Assembly (NCBI RefSeq): GCF_007995085.1
Contig: NZ_VOQS01000003.1
Coordinates: 2,852,001 to 2,916,000, forward strand
Origin: Paraburkholderia azotifigens
GTDB taxonomy: Bacteria > Pseudomonadota > Gammaproteobacteria > Burkholderiales > Burkholderiaceae
Length of the DNA: 64,000 bases
Reading direction: 5' to 3'
This document shows positions 18,166 to 25,997 of this stretch, one piece after another (within the stretch, counting starts at the first letter, position 1; each line of letters begins with the position of its first letter). The notes beneath the pieces were generated by a model. The model saw nothing but the letters and a program-made list of their open reading frames with translations. It ran no database searches and was not told the origin of the DNA. Both the position numbers and the translations under genes were made by a program.

Positions 18166-20309
18166 AGACCGAACCACGAAACGAGGCCGAGGTGATTGTG
18201 ATTGCCGATCGTCACGGGCGCGCGGTACGGCAAGCGGATCGTGTTGACGCCGCCTGCCGCGTGAATGCCGCCCGGCGCGTTGAACGCGCCGCCGTCGATG
18301 TCCGCTTCGCCCGTCAGTTCGACCTGGCCGTTGCCGCCCGTGAAGATGCCGCCCGTATCGGCTGCGTAAATGGCGGCCCATGTGTTGCCGAACCAGGTCT
18401 TCAGATCGTTGCGCCGGTTGATGACCGTGTAGCCGAGCACACCCTGCGCAAGGGTCTTCGGTGCATCGAGCTTCAGATTGCCGATCGCGATCACCGTGCC
18501 GCCCGTGTTCGTGATCTGTGTGCCCGCCTTGAGCGTGATGTCCTTGCCCGCCTCCATCACGCCGCCGAAGGCTTGCACATTGCTCGACGCGCTTGCGCTG
18601 CAAAAGATGAAGCACGACTGGTGATACGACGCCTGCCCGGCAAATACGCCTTGCGTCAGCAGATTCTGCGCAGCCGTGATCGAGATGCTGCCGTCGTTCG
18701 ACAGGATCGAGCCGCCGACGTTGTTGACGTTGCGCGCGTTGATCGTAACGTTGCCGCTATCGGCCGTGATGTACGAGAGCTTGTCGGGGTCTCCCAGCGC
18801 GCCGTAGTCGACTGTGAAGCCGTTCTCGTGGTGCTGCACGAAAATCAGTCGCCAGCTCTTTTCCGAATAGCCGACGGCCGTGCCGCCATTCACGCCGCTC
18901 GAATGATCGATGATGTTGCCGACGTCGCCCGCTGCCGTGAGCGTCACGTTGCTGTTCGACAGGATGCGCGCATCCTCGTTGGTGATGTTGCCGCCTGCAT
19001 TGACGACGACATCGCCGTTGACGCCGAACAGCACACCAAGCTTCGAGGTCGTAGTCGATTGATTCAACACGTTGCCCGATGCGTTCAGCGTGACTGCGCC
19101 TTTGGAGTCGCTGTCGCTCGTCGTTTGCGTTTGGCCTTGAATCAGCGAGCCGACATTCACGATGTCCTGACTGCTTTTGACGACGACGCCCGCATTCGAA
19201 GAAGCGATCACCGTCTGCGGACCGCTGTCGTTGTACAGCTTCACGCCGCCGCCACTCAGATTGATACCGCTGCCCGCCAATAGCGACGTGCCGTTGAATG
19301 TCAGCAAACCCGTCGATGCAATCGTGGCCGCATTGCCCGCTTGCATCTGCGTCGAAATGGCCGTCAGCGTGTCCTGCACCTGCATGTTCACGCTGCCGTT
19401 CGCCTGCAGGGTTGTATTCGAGAACTCGACAGCGCCATTCGATGCGAGCGTGAAGTCGCCGAGCGTCGCGTTCATCGGGCCCGCGCTGCGCACGCCAGGC
19501 CCTTTGTCGGTCACGATCAGCTGCACGCGGCCGCTGGTGAGCGAGCCCGCTGCCGTGATGTCGACGGCAAATGAATTTGCCGTGCCGTGCGTTGCGGAGG
19601 CGTTGAGCGAGAGCCAGTCGTTTGCATTGTCGTTCGGCGAAACGCCCGTATTGAGCGTGACGTTGCTCGTCCCGCCGAGCAGGCGCACGGTCGCCGTCGG
19701 CGAGGTGAAGGTGTTATTGAGCGGTCCGTTGACGAAGATGTTCTTCGCGATGAGATCGAGTGCAACGAGCGCGCTCGACAGTCCTTGCGGTCCGACGATG
19801 ATCGTTCCCGTCCTCGTATCGAGCACGACGTTACGCTGTAGCACGGACCCTGTCATGACATCGTTGAAGCTGACCTGCCCCGTCGACAGCGCCACATGAC
19901 CCGTGTTGACGAACGAGCCGCCGTTGATCGTGATGCCGTTCGGATTGGCGAGCACGACATTCGCGCGCGAACCGAGCACGGCGAGTTGGCCCGAGATCAC
20001 ACTTGGATCCGTGCTCGTCACCTGGTTGACGATGGTTCGCGCGTTGATGCCGACGTTGTTGAGATCGACGCCCGCACTGCCGACGTTGAAGTGGCTATAC
20101 GTGTTGTGCGATACGCCGCCCGTGGCGGGCGCGATGTTGACGGTCTGATGCCCGTTCGCAGCCGTCGATACGGATGTGGCCGTGCCACCGTCCGCCACCA
20201 CACCGGCCGCGTGCACGTGCATGGACGCCAGCGTCAAACAAAACAAACACAACTGCACTATCCGCCGGCCTGTGCCGCCGGCGCCTTCGTTGACAGATTC
20301 CCTCGACAT
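18162..20309 (-). CDS. Short filamentous-hemagglutinin-type exoprotein (TpsA)
   Basis: 715 residues. A signal peptide (RIVQLCLFCLTLASMHVHAAG) leads into a TPS domain with the typical HNTYSHFNV and NPNGI motifs (~60-280), then a limited set of beta-helix repeats. It ends without the pretoxin or toxin modules seen in the giant partner. The two cysteines in SCFIFCSAS are notable for this family. It heads the operon tpsA-tpsB-parvulin-cdiA-immunity and overlaps tpsB by four bases. Possible roles are an adhesin or a structural partner of the giant protein. The start at 20309 has a weak ribosome-binding site and could be shifted slightly. Confidence 0.9.
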   Translation of the reverse strand: MSRESVNEGAGGTGRRIVQLCLFCLTLASMHVHAAGVVADGGTATSVSTAANGHQTVNIAPATGGVSHNTYSHFNVGSAGVDLNNVGINARTIVNQVTSTDPSVISGQLAVLGSRANVVLANPNGITINGGSFVNTGHVALSTGQVSFNDVMTGSVLQRNVVLDTRTGTIIVGPQGLSSALVALDLIAKNIFVNGPLNNTFTSPTATVRLLGGTSNVTLNTGVSPNDNANDWLSLNASATHGTANSFAVDITAAGSLTSGRVQLIVTDKGPGVRSAGPMNATLGDFTLASNGAVEFSNTTLQANGSVNMQVQDTLTAISTQMQAGNAATIASTGLLTFNGTSLLAGSGINLSGGGVKLYNDSGPQTVIASSNAGVVVKSSQDIVNVGSLIQGQTQTTSDSDSKGAVTLNASGNVLNQSTTTSKLGVLFGVNGDVVVNAGGNITNEDARILSNSNVTLTAAGDVGNIIDHSSGVNGGTAVGYSEKSWRLIFVQHHENGFTVDYGALGDPDKLSYITADSGNVTINARNVNNVGGSILSNDGSISITAAQNLLTQGVFAGQASYHQSCFIFCSASASSNVQAFGGVMEAGKDITLKAGTQITNTGGTVIAIGNLKLDAPKTLAQGVLGYTVINRRNDLKTWFGNTWAAIYAADTGGIFTGGNGQVELTGEADIDGGAFNAPGGIHAAGGVNTIRLPYRAPVTIGNHNHLGLVSWFGL

Positions 20310-20478
20310 ACCGCTGCCTGGCCGCTCTCAGTCGGCCAGTTCCCCGTTTGGTCTTTGATTTATGCAGATCGTATAAACGCCTGCGCGAATTCATGGGTCG
20401 GATGTCGGCAGCACTTACGAAAACTTTAGGAATATTTCCTTTAAAAGAAACGTCGAAACAACCAAGAATCGTTAAACG

Positions 20479-20506
20479 GTTATATTTACGTGAATTGTAA
20501 AATCAA
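20479..20506 (-). promoter_or_regulatory. Candidate sigma70 promoter for the tps/cdi operon
   Basis: On the minus strand TTGATT (20506-20501) is separated by 16 bp from TATAAC (20484-20479). It sits in an AT-rich stretch (20410-20520) that stands out from the GC-rich surroundings. It would give a leader of about 160 nt before the tpsA start. AT-rich promoters of surface-protein operons are often silenced by H-NS-like proteins; that is only a suggestion here. Confidence 0.4.
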
Positions 20507-20891
20507 ATGGTTATTCGAGCCCGGTCTTACCGAAAGGATATTGAAACTACGTTGAATGGTTTGGCACCAGCACGCTGAGATTTCAGATTTCGCTTCTTGA
20601 GGTCCGCCATGTTCCGAATCGCCTCCGGGCAGCCGTCATTGTCGTGCCCGATGGGTAATGAGGTCACGAAACCCTCTGCTCGTCGTCGCCCCTGAGATTG
20701 TTCGGAATGAGCCTGTCTTTTCGTCGAGAGGTTGCCCGAAGAAGATCCTCGAGCCCAACACCGCTGAAGGTCGCCTCACTGACATTCGCCAACCCGTGTC
20801 GACGAATGTCTCGCCCCTCTATTTGCGAATGGGTCTTCCCGACCCGGAGCGGTCAATCAATGCGTCCGATAGCGGACATTCAGAATGTTGG
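20507..20891. other. Intergenic stretch without a supported gene
   Basis: Short frames exist on the plus strand (for example 20658-20948), but they lack ribosome-binding sites and any recognisable protein features. The segment contains scattered GACAT/ATGTC words such as GCGGACATTC near 20872, reminiscent of decayed intergenic repeats. I see no RNA gene. Confidence 0.5.
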
Positions 20892-21212
20892 CTAAGTCAA
20901 CGCCCATTGCCAGTTGCCCGCGTAGTCTCGCTCCACAGTTTCCTGTGACTGGAAAGTGAATGTGAGCACTTGGACGATTTCTTCGGAGCATTCGTACGCC
21001 CGAAACACAGCCTTGAATTCCTTCAGGAGCCCCTCGTCACCGGTAAGCCGGTCGCGCTCCGCATCCGTGCTTGTTTTGACCAGAAACCAAGGTTGGGTTG
21101 GCTCAAGGGCGAGCGCCGTTCCGGCGCAATCTGCTACGTATTTCCGAGCCCGCGATCGTATTTCGGCTTCGGCGTATATCGCTATGAGGCGAAAACTGGT
21201 TGTCAGCGGCAT
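20892..21212 (-). CDS. Small hypothetical protein downstream of Rap1a-like gene
   Basis: 106 residues, predicted soluble, starting MPLTTSFRLIAIYAEAE and ending DYAGNWQWALT. No family is recognised. It begins 7 bp after the stop of the Rap1a/Tai-like gene, so the two are probably co-transcribed. Its size, charge and position beside a toxin-delivery locus would suit an orphan immunity protein, but there is no direct evidence. The ribosome-binding site is weak. Confidence 0.5.
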   Translation of the reverse strand: MPLTTSFRLIAIYAEAEIRSRARKYVADCAGTALALEPTQPWFLVKTSTDAERDRLTGDEGLLKEFKAVFRAYECSEEIVQVLTFTFQSQETVERDYAGNWQWALT

Positions 21213-21219
21213 CTACCGA

Positions 21220-21558
21220 TCAATGGTTGCATTTCGGCGACGTGAGCGCGCGATTAATCAATAACTGTGCGCCATCAGGCCATTGATCGGGATTAGCGTC
21301 AATGTACGCACGGACCGTTCGCAGTTCGTCGTTCGTTGAGTGCAGCCCAGATTCGTCACAAACGAGTCCCAATGTCCGTCCATACTCTGCGCTTCCATGA
21401 ACGTATCCAGTGACGTAGGTGGCGAGTTGGGTAATAGAGGATGCTTTACCGCCTAGCGCTTGATCCAGACCGCGCATCAGTTCGTCAACAGTAAGGGCAA
21501 AACAGCCCTGCGTTACAGTCAGTGCTACGGCAAAAACACCTACCGATTTTCTATACAT
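21220..21558 (-). CDS. Rap1a/Tai-like small secreted protein
   Basis: 112 residues from the ATG at 21558 (MYRKSVGVFAVALTV...CFA signal peptide). The mature part has the family pattern: a YVTGYVHG segment, then LVCDESG, a helix with VRAYIDANPDQWPDGAQLLINRAL and a terminal Cys (SPKCNH). Rap1a/Tai proteins are periplasmic, and some are immunity proteins against T6SS amidase effectors. No effector gene is adjacent, so this may be an orphan immunity gene or a general envelope protein. An ATG 9 bp upstream (21567), directly after GAGGG, is a possible alternative start. Confidence 0.65.
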   Translation of the reverse strand: MYRKSVGVFAVALTVTQGCFALTVDELMRGLDQALGGKASSITQLATYVTGYVHGSAEYGRTLGLVCDESGLHSTNDELRTVRAYIDANPDQWPDGAQLLINRALTSPKCNH

Positions 21559-21635
21559 CCTCGACATCCCTCGTTCAAATCGAGTCAGACACCGCGCCTG
21601 GTGCGAATGAATCTTGAATCGGCAAGGCATTGGTG

Positions 21636-21679
21636 GTCAACGATTCGGGCACCAGTGTCCAACGACCGAAACTGGGCCG
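21636..21679. repeat. Dispersed repeat, copy A
   Basis: A 44-bp segment beginning GTCAACGATTCGGGC and ending CCGAAACTGGGCCG. It matches copy B at about 32 of 40 positions without gaps and copy C more weakly. It lies between the small membrane-protein gene and the Rap1a-like gene. Confidence 0.6.
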
Positions 21680-21713
21680 AACCAAGCCATCGCGTCTATC
21701 GAAGTGTTCGTTG

Positions 21714-21902
21714 TCACCTGCGTTGAGCAGCTGTAAGGTGCATCCATCGAACTGCGACTATGCAAACAACAACTCCAACGACAATGACGGTAACCCACGC
21801 TAACCATCCCTTCTTCGTCGTCGGAAGATCCCCTGCTGCCGCTACAGTGAGCAGTAACAATACGATGGTCAGCGTGCACCGAAAATTCCCCGATGCAGCC
21901 AT
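21714..21902 (-). CDS. Small two-helix membrane protein
   Basis: 62 residues with two hydrophobic segments, CTLTIVLLLLTVAAAG (~9-24) and WLAWVTVIVVGVVVCIVAV (~33-51), joined by a short DLPTTKKG loop, and a basic tail. GAGGTG lies about 6 bp before the ATG, a good ribosome-binding site. No family is recognised. It is the first of three small minus-strand genes that end at 20892. It could be a small toxin-like or accessory membrane protein; function unknown. Confidence 0.55.
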   Translation of the reverse strand: MAASGNFRCTLTIVLLLLTVAAAGDLPTTKKGWLAWVTVIVVGVVVCIVAVRWMHLTAAQRR

Positions 21903-22220
21903 GAGAACACCTCGGTCGCACGATTGACCAGACTCCCTTCGCGATAGGGATTTTTCGGCGGGCGTCGAAACTCGGGTCTCTTACTAAACAACATTTTTGA
22001 AAGTGTTTATTGATGGACTACTCGACGGTCCACCGTTGTCATCGGGATTGAAAACCTAGTTGATGGTCAAATTGTCGACGATTCGCGCGCTCATGTCGAA
22101 CGGCCGAAACTGGCCGCACTACGTCTCCCGGCCGAAGGGACACTCCTCCCGTGCTTGCGACCCATGCGGACCGCATAGGCCCGTTCGGAACTGTCGTCCG
22201 ACAAACTGCAAATGGCTGTT
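21903..22220. other. Intergenic stretch left of IS1111-type element
   Basis: No supported gene. It contains dispersed repeat copy B and ends at the proposed left boundary of the insertion sequence. Small frames on both strands lack ribosome-binding sites and do not look protein-like. Confidence 0.5.
22074..22116. repeat. Dispersed repeat, copy B
   Basis: A 43-bp segment beginning GTCGACGATTCGCGC and ending CCGAAACTGGCCG. It is about 80 percent identical to copy A and 75 percent to copy C over the first 40 bases. It lies about 105 bp left of the IS110-family element. Confidence 0.6.
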
Positions 22221-22227
22221 TAGGCAG

Positions 22228-22241
22228 TATGACTTTCCGTG
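22228..22241 (+). repeat. Left subterminal inverted repeat of IS1111-type element
   Basis: TATGACTTTCCGTG, perfectly complementary to 23733-23746. Confidence 0.9.
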
Positions 22242-22349
22242 AGCCAGTGGCTGGCCCGCCGTGAGGAACCAAACGCGGGTTAGCATCACTGCCAGAGCCG
22301 CACGATGTGCACAGGGCACACCCCGGCGATTTCCAGCGCGGAGGCCAGC

Positions 22350-23480
22350 GTGAACCACGATAGCACGGTGTTTGTCGGTCTGGATGTTCACAAGGAGTCG
22401 ATCACGGTGGCGTACGCAATCGATATGGCCGACGTGGAACTGTTGGGCAAGATCGGAACGCTGAAGGCGGATATCGATCGCTTGTGCAAGCGTGTTCAGT
22501 CGAAGGCGCGCCATGTCCGCGTTGTCTATGAAGCCGGCCCCTGCGGCTACGGACTCTACAGGGAGCTCGTTGAAAGAGGATTCGACTGCGTGGTATGCGC
22601 GCCGTCCCTGATCCCGAAGAAACCGGGCGAGCGCGTCAAGACGGACCGGCGCGATGCGGTCAAGCTCGTACGCGCACTGCGCGCTGGCGACCTGTCAGCG
22701 GTACACGTGCCGGATGTTGAAGATGAGGCGTTCCGGGACCTGGCGCGCACATGGGCGGCAGCGAAAGCAGATCTCAGACAGGCCCGCCAGCGATTGAAGT
22801 CCTTCCTGCTATCGCATGGAGTCCGCTACTCAGGTAACGCCAACTGGGGTCCCGCGCACCGGCGATGGATAAGCGTATTTGCATTCCCAAACCACTGGCA
22901 GCAACTGGCCTTCGACGAGTGCCGTCGCACGATCGAAGACAGGTTTGCGCAATGTGAGCGCCTCGAGGCGACCCTGCACGAAGCTGTCGTCGGCTGGCGA
23001 TTTTATCCGGCCATTCTCGGTCTGCAGACCATGCGCGGCATACAGTTCATCACCGCCGTGGGCATGCTCTCCGAATTGGGAGATCTCTCCCGCTTCGAGC
23101 ACCCGCGTCAACTGATGGCCTGGCTGGGCGTGACGCCCTCAGAACATTCTTCGGGTGAGCGGCGGCGTCAGGGCAGCATCACGAAGAACGGCAATAGCTA
23201 TGCAAGAAAGCTGCTCGTCGAGGCCGCCTGGAGCTACAGATACCCGGCACGCGTGAGCCCGGAAATTCAGCGCCGACATGAAGGCATCCCCAAGCGCATC
23301 CTCGACCGTGCCTGGGACGCACAGGTCCGACTCTGCCGCCGATACCGCAAGCTGGCAGCACGCGGCAAGAATGTGAACATCGCTGTCGTCGCCGTCGCAC
23401 GCGAACTTGCGGGGTTCATCTGGGACATCAGCAAGCTCGCAATGTCGCTCGCCGTAACGCGAAACGAGCAGCCGGCGTAG
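22350..23480 (+). CDS. IS110-family (IS1111-type) transposase/recombinase
   Basis: 376 residues from the GTG at 22350, chosen because GCGGAGG lies 5 bp upstream. The N-terminal DEDD (RuvC-like) domain shows D in VGLDVHK, E in VYEAGPCGYG and the pair in KTDRRDAVKL. The C-terminal Transposase_20 domain shows GIQFITAVGMLSELGDL, RQLMAWLGVTPSEHSSG and GSITKNGNSYARKLLVEAAW, with the serine nucleophile expected there. The frame is intact. These enzymes excise and insert using a structured RNA encoded in the element, here expected on the 3' side. Confidence 0.95.
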   Translation: MNHDSTVFVGLDVHKESITVAYAIDMADVELLGKIGTLKADIDRLCKRVQSKARHVRVVYEAGPCGYGLYRELVERGFDCVVCAPSLIPKKPGERVKTDRRDAVKLVRALRAGDLSAVHVPDVEDEAFRDLARTWAAAKADLRQARQRLKSFLLSHGVRYSGNANWGPAHRRWISVFAFPNHWQQLAFDECRRTIEDRFAQCERLEATLHEAVVGWRFYPAILGLQTMRGIQFITAVGMLSELGDLSRFEHPRQLMAWLGVTPSEHSSGERRRQGSITKNGNSYARKLLVEAAWSYRYPARVSPEIQRRHEGIPKRILDRAWDAQVRLCRRYRKLAARGKNVNIAVVAVARELAGFIWDISKLAMSLAVTRNEQPA

Positions 23481-23732
23481 CGCTGAGCTTGGCTACACAG
23501 ATTTGACGAGTTTCCTGAAGGCGGCGTAGCCCGGCACCCGAGCAACCCGCGGCTGGACTATGCAACGGACATCATTCGATTTGCGACTTTAGATAGCGGC
23601 AGGCTCAAGGGGCGGACCTCTGTAATGCGGTACCCAACCCGCGAATATCAGTGCGATCCACCGTCGAGACTTACTGCTACGTCGCCCTCAGGAAATTCAT
23701 GTGTCTTCCAAACGAAAACCGATCCCGATTGA
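23481..23732 (+). ncRNA. Candidate bridge/seek RNA region of IS1111-type element
   Basis: About 250 bp between the transposase stop and the right subterminal repeat carry no gene. In IS1111-type elements this is where the guide RNA (bridge RNA or seekRNA) is encoded. GC-rich self-complementary words such as ATGCGG...ACCCGCG near 23625-23643 are present, but I could not define an RNA boundary or guide loops by eye. Confidence 0.4.
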
Positions 23733-23746
23733 CACGGAAAGTCATA
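23733..23746 (-). repeat. Right subterminal inverted repeat of IS1111-type element
   Basis: CACGGAAAGTCATA, the exact reverse complement of 22228-22241. Confidence 0.9.
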
Positions 23747-23765
23747 TCAGTCTTCCCGTTGACCG

Positions 23766-24488
23766 CTAATCGTTAATCGGCGGAGCAGGTTCGAAGACAT
23801 CCTCCGACACCCACTGCATTTCAACGATTGGCATCGGTACCGTCCGACCGTTGATCTGTACGTCTGGCAACCGCAGGAGATATCGGGTCCGTGGAGTGGC
23901 CGGGGTCGCATTAATGGTCAGCTCGGACGTTACGTTGAGCCACTTGCCGGAGCCCAGTTGTAGCGTATTAGTCACTTTCCTCAATTCGGCTCCATGAAGC
24001 AAGCTCGTAGGCGCGATCGTATAAGCGAACATTGTGCCCTTACCCCACGAGTACTCACGCGTGACGACCGGGCCGTCGGAAAGAGATGTATTAGCGATCG
24101 AGCACTCGCGTTCGGGCGGCGGCTTGCAATAGTTTGTGAATCTCATCGACGCGATCTCGCCGGTCGATATCGTGGCTCCGTCCCCGTCAAGCCAAGCCAA
24201 ACCGCGTGACGTCCATTTGAACGTCGTTCCGCCCGCCAGCCTCATCGACATATAGACTAGAGGCAACTTCCCGGGGCTTCCCTGTACCAAAAAATCCAAT
24301 AAGACGCCTTGCTCGGGGCTAAAGCTAAGACGCCTTGGCGACGATGAATAGTCTCGGAGAGAGTCAGGCCGATCACCAATGGATAACCGATAGAAAGACT
24401 CTCGCACGGTGCGGCCGCATCCAGAAATCAGTATCAGAGCAAGGCACAGCAATGCCGTAGCGGCAGAAATTCGGCGAGTAACGCTCAT
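23766..24488 (-). CDS. Putative outer-membrane or periplasmic lipoprotein, unknown function
   Basis: 240 residues. The N-terminus MSVTRRISAATALLCLALILISGC has a lipobox (LISGC) and so is a lipoprotein signal. The rest looks beta-rich and soluble (SFSPEQGVLLDFLVQG, WTSRGLAWLDGDG, MPIVEMQWVSEDVFEP), with two further cysteines in NYCKPPPERECS. No family is recognised. An ATG 30 bp upstream is possible but would place ten extra residues before the signal. The much longer frame reaching 25136 is spurious, since it crosses the Lrp gene in another frame. It lies directly right of the IS1111-type element. Confidence 0.75.
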   Translation of the reverse strand: MSVTRRISAATALLCLALILISGCGRTVRESFYRLSIGDRPDSLRDYSSSPRRLSFSPEQGVLLDFLVQGSPGKLPLVYMSMRLAGGTTFKWTSRGLAWLDGDGATISTGEIASMRFTNYCKPPPERECSIANTSLSDGPVVTREYSWGKGTMFAYTIAPTSLLHGAELRKVTNTLQLGSGKWLNVTSELTINATPATPRTRYLLRLPDVQINGRTVPMPIVEMQWVSEDVFEPAPPIND

Positions 24489-24523
24489 CGGCTTTCTGTT
24501 CAGGGATCGAAGTGACATGGATT

Positions 24524-24567
24524 GTCGGCGATCCACGCGCGGTTGTCGAACGACCGCTCCTGGCCCG
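24524..24567. repeat. Dispersed repeat, copy C
   Basis: A 44-bp segment beginning GTCGGCGATCCACGCGCGG and ending CTCCTGGCCCG. About 30 of 40 positions match copy B. It lies just upstream of the lipoprotein gene. Confidence 0.5.
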
Positions 24568-24661
24568 ACTGCACCCACTCGTCGCCCTCGCGATTCCCGA
24601 CCGACGGCGAACGCACCAAACCGACCCTGAGCGGACACCCGCCTCTCTACGTAGCAGCCGC

Positions 24662-25120
24662 TCAAAGTAGCGAGCCGCGGATCGTCTTCGGGGGATAACT
24701 CGCCAGTACGACAGCCGTGGTCACCGGCCCGAACTTCGCCAGTGTGTCGATCGCCACCTCCAGTTGCGCCATGTCTTCGACCACAATCCGCACCATGAAG
24801 CAGTCTTCGCCTGTGATGCGATGCGCCTCGATGATTTCGGGCATTCCTTCGAAGGCACTCAGGCAATGTTTGATCTGGGCATGCGTGGTCCTGATCCGGA
24901 CGATGGCTGCAATCCCACGGCCTACGAGACCGGGATTGATCCGCGCCGCGTAACCTTCGATTACCCCTTGCTCCTCGAGTCGTTTTATGCGGGCAGTGAC
25001 CGCTGGCTGCGAAAGTCCGATCTGCTTGCCAAGTTCGGTGTTGCTGATCCGCGCATTGCTCTGAAGAGCCTCTAGTATTCGCCAATCCAGCCGGTCCAAC
25101 TTTGTCTGCTTGGGTTTCAT
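24662..25120 (-). CDS. Lrp/AsnC-family regulator
   Basis: 152 residues from MKPKQTKLDRLDWRILEAL. The winged helix-turn-helix (~8-60, NTELGKQIGLSQPAVTARIKRLEEQGVI) is followed by an AsnC-type ligand-binding (RAM) domain ending ASYPPKTIRGSLL. The ATG at 25120 gives the usual family length; a start at 25165 would add a 15-residue tail with no ribosome-binding site. It is divergent from the small serine hydrolase at 25244, which it may regulate along with itself. The effector is probably an amino acid, as is common in the family. Confidence 0.9.
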   Translation of the reverse strand: MKPKQTKLDRLDWRILEALQSNARISNTELGKQIGLSQPAVTARIKRLEEQGVIEGYAARINPGLVGRGIAAIVRIRTTHAQIKHCLSAFEGMPEIIEAHRITGEDCFMVRIVVEDMAQLEVAIDTLAKFGPVTTAVVLASYPPKTIRGSLL

Positions 25121-25243
25121 TTGTGCGGTCGGGCAACTTCGGTCGATTTGACTGGTTGAGGCCATTAATTCATTTGATTTGGCATGTTGCCAGAATTCGC
25201 GCGCTTTTACACTGGAGGCTCATTAATGATGGAGAGTTAGCAG

Positions 25244-25807
25244 ATGGCCTACCCCGTGTTCGTTGTTCCCGGTATTGGAAATTCCGGTCCACTCCACTGG
25301 CAAAGTGTATGGGAGGCATCGCATCCCGACTGGCAGCGACTCGTTGTCGAGGACTGGGATCAGGTTGCATGCGACGATTGGGTGTCTGCAATCGAACATC
25401 AATTGGCGCAAAGCGACGACGACACTCTTATCGTGGCGCACAGCCTCGGATGCCTCGCGGTGGCGCATTGGGCGAGCCGATATTCGCCCCGAGTTCGTGG
25501 AGTGCTGCTCGTCGCAGTGCCGGACCCTTCCGCATCGGCGTTTCCCGTGGCGGCCGCAACCGGATTTGCTCCTTTGCCATCGAAACAGCTACCCTTTCCT
25601 ACTATCCTTGTATCCAGTTCCAACGACCCGTATGGCAGCATTGAGCACGGAGGTCGCTGCGCGAGAGCGTGGGGTAGCAAGCTTGTCGAAGTTGGAGCGC
25701 AAGGACATCTCAATGCAGATAGCAACCTGGGCGATTGGCCTGAAGGATTCAGACTGCTGCAATCGCTGGGCCAGGAAGGTTATTGCGATGATATCGTGCC
25801 TCGGTGA
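25244..25807 (+). CDS. RBBP9/YdeN-family alpha/beta serine hydrolase
   Basis: 187 residues, a compact single-domain hydrolase. It has the family start FVVPGIGNSGPLHWQSVWE, the nucleophile elbow IVAHSLGCLA (Ser ~70), an acidic loop SSSNDPYGSIEH with the catalytic Asp and the final His in GHLNADSNLGDWPEG. GGAGAG lies upstream of the ATG. The physiological substrate of bacterial RBBP9 relatives is unclear. It is divergent from the Lrp gene. Confidence 0.9.
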   Translation: MAYPVFVVPGIGNSGPLHWQSVWEASHPDWQRLVVEDWDQVACDDWVSAIEHQLAQSDDDTLIVAHSLGCLAVAHWASRYSPRVRGVLLVAVPDPSASAFPVAAATGFAPLPSKQLPFPTILVSSSNDPYGSIEHGGRCARAWGSKLVEVGAQGHLNADSNLGDWPEGFRLLQSLGQEGYCDDIVPR

Positions 25808-25997
25808 CGAGATTGTCGCCGATCTCCGGTATGAGGCGGAATGACCGTTCGTGGCGAAGCTTGCCGGTCATCACCTCGCGCGTCAGACTACAGGCGTTGC
25901 GTAGCTCGTCCGACCGTAAACGAGGCGCAGTTGTCATTCGGTCGCGGGAACAGCCGCCCCACGTCTGGGAAAGACGCTAGCTCGCTCAACGGGCGCA

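Larger units (their letters stand above)
22221..23749 (+). mobile_element. IS110-family insertion sequence, IS1111-type
   Basis: A single DEDD transposase gene is flanked by a perfect 14-bp subterminal inverted repeat, TATGACTTTCCGTG at 22228-22241 and its complement at 23733-23746. Subterminal rather than terminal repeats mark the IS1111 subgroup, whose tips extend about 7 bp beyond the left and 3 bp beyond the right repeat. The boundaries given here rest on that rule. Total length is ~1.53 kb with ~250 bp of non-coding sequence after the transposase gene. Confidence 0.85.

Noticed and set aside
18166..18615. 150-residue N-terminal extension of the TpsB frame
   Set aside because: It lies inside the tpsA gene, and the signal peptide starts at 18165 with an ATGA overlap.
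23766..25136. A 456-residue minus-strand frame covering the lipoprotein and the Lrp region
   Set aside because: The N-terminal half re-reads the Lrp gene in another frame. The lipoprotein signal at 24488 gives the true start.
25749..25937. Small minus-strand frame after the RBBP9-like hydrolase
   Set aside because: It overlaps the hydrolase 3' end and has neither a ribosome-binding site nor protein-like character.
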